From Candidatus Dechloromonas phosphorivorans (GTDB lineage: Bacteria > Pseudomonadota > Gammaproteobacteria > Burkholderiales > Rhodocyclaceae), in assembly GCA_016709495.1 (NCBI GenBank), contig JADJMS010000032.1, positions 1 to 61,808 on the forward strand: a stretch of DNA of 61,808 bases, read 5' to 3'. Position numbers and translations under genes: made by a program. Every line of letters starts with the position of its first letter. The stretch's first letter is position 1. Below, in pieces: positions 56,801 through 61,808 of the stretch. The notes below the pieces were generated by a model, which worked only from the letters and a program-made list of their open reading frames with translations, had not been told where the DNA came from and searched no databases.

Positions 56801-56929
56801 GCACGTGGCTATTGCCGCAAGGGCAGCGAGTCCGGCCGCGAATGGTTAGTGAAGGAGAACTTGCCGACTGAAGGCCGCGCCCGCGTGGTTCATATTCTGC
56901 CGGCGTTGTTTGACTCAGATGATGATTGA
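53853..56929 (+). CDS. Primase / TOPRIM / DUF927 helicase fusion (one frameshift)
   Basis: About 1,025 residues. A phage-primase-like N-terminal part (SDHKPGSFTINRDSGAWSDF, NDKGGDLVALAAYVLG), a TOPRIM domain (GAVVIVEGEKARDAAVLLFP, WIWPDNDPAGSKAAGDLA), then a DUF927 helicase with Walker A (SNSSDGKTTALRVAASVCGG) and Walker B (APLLLDELAQMEAREAG). It should start DNA synthesis and unwind DNA for the element. The frame breaks at GGGG 56111-56114; a fifth G gives SEHLGEIGKTPRAGQELRLA. The N-terminus lacks the zinc cysteines of DnaG. Closest neighbours in use would be P4-like satellites. Confidence 0.85.
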
Positions 56930-57245
56930 TTGGGGCGCGATGCTGCCAGCCGAGGCGGCCCGGCCCGTTGATTCACTTCCTCAAATTGAGGAAGTATCGA
57001 ACGAAGGCGCTGAATGTTTGCCGGCGATTACTTCTCCCGAACGGCGCGGCGATGATCGGCGGCGGTGCTCTGAATGTGCCAAGCTGGGACACGGCGGCCG
57101 ATGTATGGCGGCTGCACGCCGGGAGATTGTCGCCAGCCGAACCTATGCGCCGCACCCGGACTGGTTGCGGCGCTGTGAAGCGTTCGCCCCTCTGCCCAGT
57201 GATCCGGACCCGCGAGCCGGCCGGGATCGATGGCCAGGGCTTTGA
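56919..57245 (+). CDS. Small Cys-containing element protein
   Basis: 108 residues. A CSECAKLGHGGRCMAAARRE motif (CxxC and a third Cys), followed by a conserved end (YAPHPDWLRRCEAFAPLPSD and GRDRWPGL). Start at ATG 56919 or 56922, overlapping the primase stop (56927-56929). A probable metal-binding protein; I recall similar short proteins after primase genes in other elements but cannot name the family. A decayed second copy lies at 57320-57495. Confidence 0.65.
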   Translation: MMIDWGAMLPAEAARPVDSLPQIEEVSNEGAECLPAITSPERRGDDRRRCSECAKLGHGGRCMAAARREIVASRTYAPHPDWLRRCEAFAPLPSDPDPRAGRDRWPGL

Positions 57246-57319
57246 TCTGACAGAATAGGCGAGAGCCAAACACGAACAAAACGAAGCAAGGCGTTTTTGC
57301 CGGTGGCTGTGCGTCAATT

Positions 57320-57495
57320 GTGCAGACGTTTGTACCAAGCTGGGACACGGCGGCCGATGCTTGGCAGCATTCCGCTAGGAGATAATCGCCAGCCGAAACC
57401 ATGCCCCGCATCCTGATTGGTTGATGCGATACGAAGCGTTCGCCCCTCTGCTCAGTGACCCGGATCAGCGAGCCGGACGGGACAGATTGCACGGG
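57320..57495 (+). pseudogene. Decayed duplicate of the small Cys-containing gene
   Basis: In one frame this reads CADVCTKLGHGGRCLAAFR, then a TAG stop (57376-57378), then EIIASRNHAPHPDWLMRYEA and RAGRDRLHGL, plainly a diverged copy of the 3' part of the gene ending at 57245. The third and fourth cysteines have also changed (RRCEAF to MRYEAF). It lacks the 5' part. Confidence 0.7.
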
Positions 57496-57580
57496 TTATT
57501 GACTTGGCAAACAACACTCAACCGAACACGAATCGAGCGCCGCCGGTATGTTGTCCGCCTGCCTCTGTTTCGTCCTTTCG

Positions 57581-57741
57581 CCCGTCCTGATACGTCCTGA
57601 AAATGAAGTGTCCCACCGTGTCCCAGTGCTGTCCCAGCGTAAATATGCGGATGGCAAACACGAAACGACCTATTGGCAATGGTTTCGGCGATTTGTCCCA
57701 AGTGTCCCAGTTGTCCCAGTGCAAAACGGTAGGGGTAAGAA
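57581..57741 (-). repeat. Right arm of the 161-bp inverted repeat with TGGGACA motifs
   Basis: The reverse complement closely matches 50651-50811. It has the same six (T/C)GGGACA copies in the same order and spacing class, and the paired TCAGGACG units. The region between motif groups differs most from the left arm. Confidence 0.85.
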
Positions 57742-58126
57742 GAAAAGCAGAGCAACGGCGGCGCGTGTAGAGGGTGCGGCGGAGGTTGATTTGCGTTTGA
57801 AAGATACAAATAAGGTCCGGCTGCCAATGTTTGCGGGTCCTTCCGGCGTCTTCGTGTGCGGGCCGAAACGACCCCACGAATATGCTAGTTTCACAACTTA
57901 CGAAATGCTTGACGTGCTTGACAATGGGCTGTGTTTGGTTTGCTGCCAAGAGCTACACCCTTACGGGTCCTTCCCTAGCATTTTGCTTGCGGCGCGAAAC
58001 GACCCCATGTTTTCGCCAGTTCTGTTGGACAGTAAGAGGTGAGTAAGTGCCACCAAAAAGGAATGGGTGGTATCTGGCTAACCTTGTCGCTTTCGGTCAA
58101 AATGAATGCAGCGCCCGGTTTGTGTG
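57742..58126. repeat. Non-coding right end of the element with a 42-bp-scale direct repeat
   Basis: No gene I can support. Two similar blocks, 57835-57876 and 57965-58007, each begin GGGTCCTTCC and end CGAAACGACCCCA with about 18 bases of divergent sequence between; they are 130 bp apart. A long reading through this region overlaps the inverted-repeat arm and shows no conserved domain, so I do not call it. Confidence 0.55.
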
Positions 58127-58160
58127 TGGCTACGTGAGTAGCTAGATAAAACCGGAAAAC
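58127..58160. other. Probable right end (attachment site) of the element
   Basis: Contains GTAGCTA (58138-58144) and AAAACCGGAAAACG (58148-58161 area), the last being an inverted match to CCGGTTTTCGGG near the left end (49333-49343). The core crossover site is not resolved. Confidence 0.45.
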
Positions 58161-58194
58161 GACAAACCCTTATGTTTATTGGCTTGGCGGCGGA

Positions 58195-58223
58195 TTCAAA
58201 GAGTCTGTTCAAGACCTTATAAT
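58195..58223 (+). promoter_or_regulatory. Probable yggX promoter
   Basis: A perfect TATAAT (58218-58223) with a weak TTCAAA (58195-58200) 17 bases upstream, 33 bp before the yggX ATG. The promoter lies just outside the element, so insertion need not have disrupted yggX. Confidence 0.6.
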
Positions 58224-58255
58224 CCGCCCATCAACACCCCAACACGGAGTTTCAA

Positions 58256-58528
58256 ATGGCACGTACCGTCAACTGCATCAAACTGGGCCGCGAGGCTGAT
58301 GGCCTGGATTTTCCGCCTTACCCGGGCCCGCTGGGTCAGCGTATTTTTGAGAGCGTCTCGAAAGAGGCATGGCAACAATGGATCAAGATGCAGACCATGT
58401 TGATCAACGAAAACCGCCTGAATCTGGTCGATGCCAAACATCGCAAGTACCTCGCCGAGCAGGTCGAGAAACATTTCTTCGGCGATGGTGCCGACAGCAT
58501 TCAGGGTTACGTGCCGCCAGCGGCCTGA
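58256..58528 (+). CDS. yggX: Fe(2+)-trafficking protein YggX
   Basis: 90 residues. ARTVNCIKLGREADGLDFPP, PGPLGQRIFESVSKEAWQQW, QTMLINENRLNLVDAKHRKY and the end EKHFFGDGADSIQGY are the YggX pattern, including the early Cys. It protects iron-sulfur proteins from oxidation and affects iron handling in the cytoplasm. Intact, followed by a terminator. Confidence 0.95.
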   Translation: MARTVNCIKLGREADGLDFPPYPGPLGQRIFESVSKEAWQQWIKMQTMLINENRLNLVDAKHRKYLAEQVEKHFFGDGADSIQGYVPPAA

Positions 58529-58548
58529 TCGCTTCAAAATGAGTTATC

Positions 58549-58572
58549 AACCCCGCTGCGGCGGGGTTTTTT
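58549..58572 (+). terminator. Intrinsic terminator of yggX
   Basis: CCCCGC (58551-58556) pairs with GCGGGG (58561-58566) over a 4-nt loop and TTTTTT follows (58567-58572). It also abuts the end of the convergent psd-like gene. Confidence 0.9.
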
Positions 58573-58573
58573 A

Positions 58574-59437
58574 TTATGGAAGTTGCAACAATGACTGGCC
58601 CATTGCAATTTGCTGGCCTTGAGCTATGCCGGGGCTCAAACTGAAGCCTTTGGGTGCGAAGACGATAATCGTCGACCCGTGCTGGAACCAGCCCATTTCC
58701 TCGCCCTTTTTGAAGTTTGCCGAGCAGGGAATGCGATTGGGGCCGCGATAGCGGATGTGCAGCAGCACATCGATGAAATGCAGGCGAATGCTGGCGACGA
58801 GAATGGCGGCAACCGGTACCAGCAGCAGGCGCTGGCCGCTACTGAGTGTGCTTTCGATCAGCGCCCGTTCGTTCTTGCAGAATAGTTTCTCGACACGCTT
58901 GAGGGCGATCGGGTTCACGTTCCATGTATCGCCAGAGATGTAATTAACCTCGCTGACTGAGCAATCCGCCGGGGCATGAAAACGGTGATACATGCTGGAG
59001 GTCAGACGCAAGGTGACGTAACTGCCATCGCGATAATGCTCAACCAGGGCTGGGTCACCAAACAGGTCGAGCAAGGTGTAGGGGAAGCCTTTGGCCTGAA
59101 ATACCTCAATGCCGGCAATTGAACCGCAGGCGCCGACGATGCCGTCACAAGGGCTGCTCACCACGTTGGGGTCGGAGTTGATCGGTCGTGCGCCGTCCTT
59201 CAGTTGGCGGGTGAAGCAATCGTGCAGGCTGCGGAATTCAGTTTTGCGCGCGTCCGACAGATCAAGATCGGCAAACATTTTCCAGGTGGCTATCGACAGG
59301 TCGCGAATCAGCGGCTGTTCGAGCTGGCTGAACCAGCCCATGAAGCGGGTCAGTAACTGGCGCGGTACGCGGTTGGTGAGCAGGAAATTGAGGTCTTCCT
59401 GGAGGACTATTCGCGAGATGAGGTTTCGTATCGTCAT
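58574..59437 (-). CDS. psd: Phosphatidylserine decarboxylase family protein
   Basis: 287 residues, pyruvoyl-dependent type. The conserved His motif SSMYHRFHAPADCSVSEVNY, GDTWNVNPIALKRVEKLFCK and NERALIESTL match PSD. Near the C-terminus FKKGEEMGWFQHGSTIIVFA holds the GST self-cleavage site that makes the pyruvoyl group. The length is that of the full type with a long N-terminal extension. Divergent from a class III aminotransferase gene, 47 bp apart. Whether it acts on phosphatidylserine or a related head group is unknown. Confidence 0.85.
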   Translation of the reverse strand: MTIRNLISRIVLQEDLNFLLTNRVPRQLLTRFMGWFSQLEQPLIRDLSIATWKMFADLDLSDARKTEFRSLHDCFTRQLKDGARPINSDPNVVSSPCDGIVGACGSIAGIEVFQAKGFPYTLLDLFGDPALVEHYRDGSYVTLRLTSSMYHRFHAPADCSVSEVNYISGDTWNVNPIALKRVEKLFCKNERALIESTLSSGQRLLLVPVAAILVASIRLHFIDVLLHIRYRGPNRIPCSANFKKGEEMGWFQHGSTIIVFAPKGFSLSPGIAQGQQIAMGQSLLQLP

Positions 59438-59483
59438 GGCTTTGTAATATGGCTTGGGTAGAAGGGGAGGTAAGGAGAAATCA

Positions 59484-61146
59484 ATGAACGAAACCTTGCC
59501 TTTTTATGTTGCTGGCCTCGGTGCTTTGGTGGCAGTTTTGCCGCGCATCAAGCGCCGTCTTGAACTGTCGCGCGCCAAACACCCGTCGCTGGCCGGGCAT
59601 TCCCGGATGGCCAAGCGGGTGGCGCGGCTGATCCCGTTTTATGAATACGATGAAGCGCGCTTCTATAGTGCCGACCAAGCGCCAGCGGAAATTGCCGAGC
59701 GGCGCAAAGCCGGCTTCATGGCCTTGTCGGCGCTCTATCAGCAACGTTTTGCCCGCTCGGCAGCGTTGACCAGTGAAGCGGCCGAAAGCATTTCCGATCT
59801 GCAATTCACCGGCAGCTACCGCGTGCCTTTCCAGTTCAGCCGCCATGTTCGCCAGCATTTGAAGGGCGGCAGCTTTTTGCAGGCCAGCAATGGCGTCAAG
59901 GTGACTGATCTTGATGGCAACGAGTTGTATGACCTGACCGGTTCCTATGGCGTCAATGTCTTTGGCTACGACTTCTACAAGGCGTGCATGGCCGAAGGTG
60001 CCGCTCGCGTTCAGGCCTTGGGGCCGGTCCTGGGCGCCTATCACCCGGTGGTGGCGGATAACGCCAAGCGACTGCGGACGATTTCCGGGCTGGACGAGGT
60101 TTCCTTCCATATGTCGGGCACCGAGGCGGTCATGCAAGCAGTACGGCTGGCGCGCTACCACACGGGAAAGCGCAATCTGGTGCGCTTCAACGGCGCCTAT
60201 CATGGCTGGTGGGAAGATGTGCAGCCCGGTATCGGCAACCCTTTGCCGCCGCGCGAAACCTATACCCTCAAGGAGATGGATCGCGACAGCCTGCACGTGC
60301 TGGCGACGCGCAAGGACATTGCCTGTGTGCTGGTCAATCCCCTGCAGGCGCTGCATCCGAATGTTGGCGCACCGGGCGATTCTTCGCTGGTTGATAGCAC
60401 GCGCCGGGCCGCTTTCGAGCGGGCGGCCTACACCGAATGGCTGCACCAGTTGCGCGAGGTGTGCACGCGCTGCGGCATCGTGCTGATCTTTGATGAAGTG
60501 TTCGTCGGCTTCCGCCTGGCAGCGGGTGGCGCTCAAGAATATTTCGGGGTACAGGCTGATATGGTCACCTACGGCAAAACGCTGGGCGGTGGTTTGCCGG
60601 TCGGCGTCGTTTGCGGTCGGCGTGATTTGATGAAGCGTTTTCGTGACCAGCGCCCCGCCGACATCTGCTTTGCACGCGGCACCTTCAACGCCCACCCCTA
60701 TGTGATGGGCGCCATGCAGGTTTTTCTTGAAAAGCTGGAAACGCCGGCAGTGCGCGATATTTATGTCGGGTCTGGATGAAACCTGGGATCGCCGGGCCGC
60801 GCAGCTCAACCAGCAACTGGAAGCCGCCGGCCTGCCGTTGCGGGTCGCCAACATGTCGAGCATCTGGACTGTTTATTACACCCAGCCCAGCCGCTATAAC
60901 TGGATGCTGCAGTACTACCTGAGGACGCAAGGCTTGGCTCTTTCCTGGGTGGGCACCGGTCGTTTCATCTTCAGCCTGAATTACACCACGACGGATTTCG
61001 CGGCCGTGGCCGAACGTTTCGTGGCAGCAGCTCAGGCGATGGAGGCTGACGGCTGGTGGTGGGAAGCCCCCGGCCAAACTAACAAGACAATCCGGCGCGG
61101 GATACTGCGCGAGATGCTGGCGCACAGGCTGGGTTCCGGGAAGTAA
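59484..61146 (+). CDS. Membrane-anchored class III aminotransferase, HemL-like (one frameshift)
   Basis: About 554 residues. An N-terminal hydrophobic segment (LPFYVAGLGALVAVLPRIKR) and a 90-residue basic helical extension are followed by a PLP fold-type I domain: SFHMSGTEAVMQAVRLARYH, RFNGAYHGWWEDVQPG, VLIFDEVFVGFRLAAGGAQE and the PLP lysine in VTYGKTLGGGLPVGVVCG. The frame breaks at GGG 60768-60770; removing one G gives YVGLDETWDRRAAQLNQ. It resembles glutamate-1-semialdehyde aminomutase but the extension and membrane anchor are unlike HemL, so heme synthesis is unlikely. Substrate unknown. Confidence 0.78.
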
Positions 61147-61183
61147 TCAAAGTGTTACGGTCAACGCCGTAAAAGCCGCAAAA

Positions 61184-61215
61184 AACTGATTTCCCGGAAC
61201 CCGCCGGGAAATCAG
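61184..61215 (-). terminator. Intrinsic terminator of the right-edge membrane protein gene
   Basis: A 12-bp perfect stem (61186-61197 with 61204-61215); on the minus strand it is followed by TTTTTT. It overlaps the stop codon (61212-61214) of that gene. Confidence 0.85.
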
Positions 61216-61808
61216 GCGCCCTGCTCGTTGTGCTGCATGGCGTGATGCATCGGGTCGATCAATTCGCCGCGCAGCAGGTACAGAGGGGCCTGGCAATACA
61301 GAACCAGATCGTGGAACGGGTCGGTCAAAATTTTCGTCATCCAGACCAGGCCAGTCTGCACGTCACGAATGAAGAACAGATGCACGGTGCGGAAGAGCAG
61401 TCCGGCGACGCCAAGAGACAACCAGATCAAACCCACCTGATTGATCAGCGACGATTTATCAGCGGCTGGCTCAAAAATCCCCAGCATGGTCGGATCAACG
61501 AACAGGCTGAGCGGCGCCAGTGCCCAGACCGAGATCAGGATAATTTTGCGCTGCAGGTTGTAGCCAACCTTGATCGCTTCCTTGTGTTCGTTGCTGGCCT
61601 GATTCACCTGATCGTAACCCTGCGGTTCAAAGAAAAAATGGCCAGACTGACGGGTCGCCATTGAAACCAGCCAGCCGATTATTGCGGCATACGACGGGTT
61701 GATGAAAAGCATGGCATAGGCAACGAGAAAGCTAATTGCACTGATGAAATGCAGGGTCTGATTGATGCGACTCTGGTGGTAATAGCGGTGATCATCCCAG
61801 CGTTGCAC
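61212..61808 (-). CDS. Multi-pass membrane protein, possibly DUF962/Mpo1-like (cut by window edge)
   Basis: At least 198 residues with four or more hydrophobic segments (TLHFISAISFLVAYAMLFIN, YAAIIGWLVSMATRQSGHFF, IILISVWALAPLSLF, VGLIWLSLGVAGLLFRTVHL). The spacing of HQSRINQTLHF and SGHFFFEPQGYD recalls the DUF962/Mpo1 family of lipid oxygenases, which is a loose similarity. The reading is open to the right edge, so the true start is probably outside the window. Next to the psd and aminotransferase genes it may belong to a lipid pathway. Confidence 0.6.
   Translation of the reverse strand: MQRWDDHRYYHQSRINQTLHFISAISFLVAYAMLFINPSYAAIIGWLVSMATRQSGHFFFEPQGYDQVNQASNEHKEAIKVGYNLQRKIILISVWALAPLSLFVDPTMLGIFEPAADKSSLINQVGLIWLSLGVAGLLFRTVHLFFIRDVQTGLVWMTKILTDPFHDLVLYCQAPLYLLRGELIDPMHHAMQHNEQGA

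Larger units (their letters stand above)
49266..58150. mobile_element. Integrative element between argA and yggX
   Basis: A stretch of about 8.9 kb inserted between two housekeeping genes, with a tyrosine integrase at the left end, a toxin-antitoxin group, an AlpA-like regulator and a primase-helicase. Exact ends are not resolved: clustered GTAGCTA sites at 49312-49381 and one at 58138-58144 probably bracket it, but I could not find a long perfect direct repeat. There are no capsid, tail or conjugation genes, so it resembles a satellite or small genomic island that depends on a helper. The argA and yggX neighbours on each side are intact. Confidence 0.8.

Noticed and set aside
57548..58042. 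Plus-strand frame of 164 codons at the right end of the element
   Set aside because: Its first third is the inverted-repeat arm read in frame, and the rest contains the two direct-repeat blocks. No recognisable protein.
59484..61146. Heme biosynthesis hemL
   Set aside because: The PLP domain is similar, but the membrane anchor, long N-terminal extension and about 554 residues do not fit the 430-residue HemL.

Overview
The window looks like a chromosomal stretch of a GC-rich betaproteobacterium, most likely Rhodocyclales (Dechloromonas/Azonexus-like). I judge this from the dusB-fis-purH order, the tkt-gap-epd-pgk-pyk-fba glycolysis/Calvin-type cluster, the argA/yggX neighbourhood and general protein similarity. 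No alignment could be run, so the genus is inference. No rRNA, tRNA, CRISPR array or insertion sequence was seen.

Layout. 1-7558 (minus): dusB-fis-purH (purH runs off the left edge), then amgK-murU-pepP-ubiH-menA, which combines cell-wall sugar salvage, a proline aminopeptidase and quinone synthesis. 7649-13256 (plus): lptD-surA-pdxA-rsmA, the outer-membrane assembly operon. 13295-14994 (minus): xthA, a Crp/Fnr regulator and a DUF2892 membrane protein. 15114-19859 (plus): an envelope cluster of a FecR-domain protein, an OmpA-like lipoprotein, a secreted WD40-caspase-like protein and a glycine-zipper lipoprotein. 19853-24401 (minus): a DUF4124/glutaredoxin protein, a deleted prlC, purC and a DUF3422 protein. 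24781-32098: a complete tetrathionate reductase locus, ttrBCA with ttrS-ttrR convergent to it. 32220-42428 (minus): fbp, tkt, gap, epd, pgk, pyk, fba with two related BamE-like secreted proteins among them. 42464-49198: a GGDEF/EAL protein, a thioredoxin-fold protein, rsmE, a two-domain polyphosphate kinase 2 and argA. 49266 to about 58150: an integrative element between argA and yggX. 58256-61808: yggX, a phosphatidylserine decarboxylase-like gene, a membrane-anchored class III aminotransferase and a membrane protein cut by the right edge.

The element carries a tyrosine integrase, a RelE-like toxin with an overlapping antidote, two HigA-like antitoxins, an AlpA-like regulator, a primase/TOPRIM/DUF927 helicase and several unknown small genes. 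Its cargo, but not its integrase, lies between two inverted arms of about 161 bp. Each arm has six copies of a TGGGACA-like motif that stay conserved while the sequence between them drifts. This is the least explained structure in the window and resembles an iteron-type replication or processing site.

Sequence quality matters here. At least 18 genes are split by single-base changes, mostly one base too few or too many in a short homopolymer, and restoring that base rejoins the conserved protein. These are best read as sequencing errors, densest in the first 2.5 kb. prlC is different: it lacks two internal blocks, one of which contains the zinc-binding HEXXH motif.
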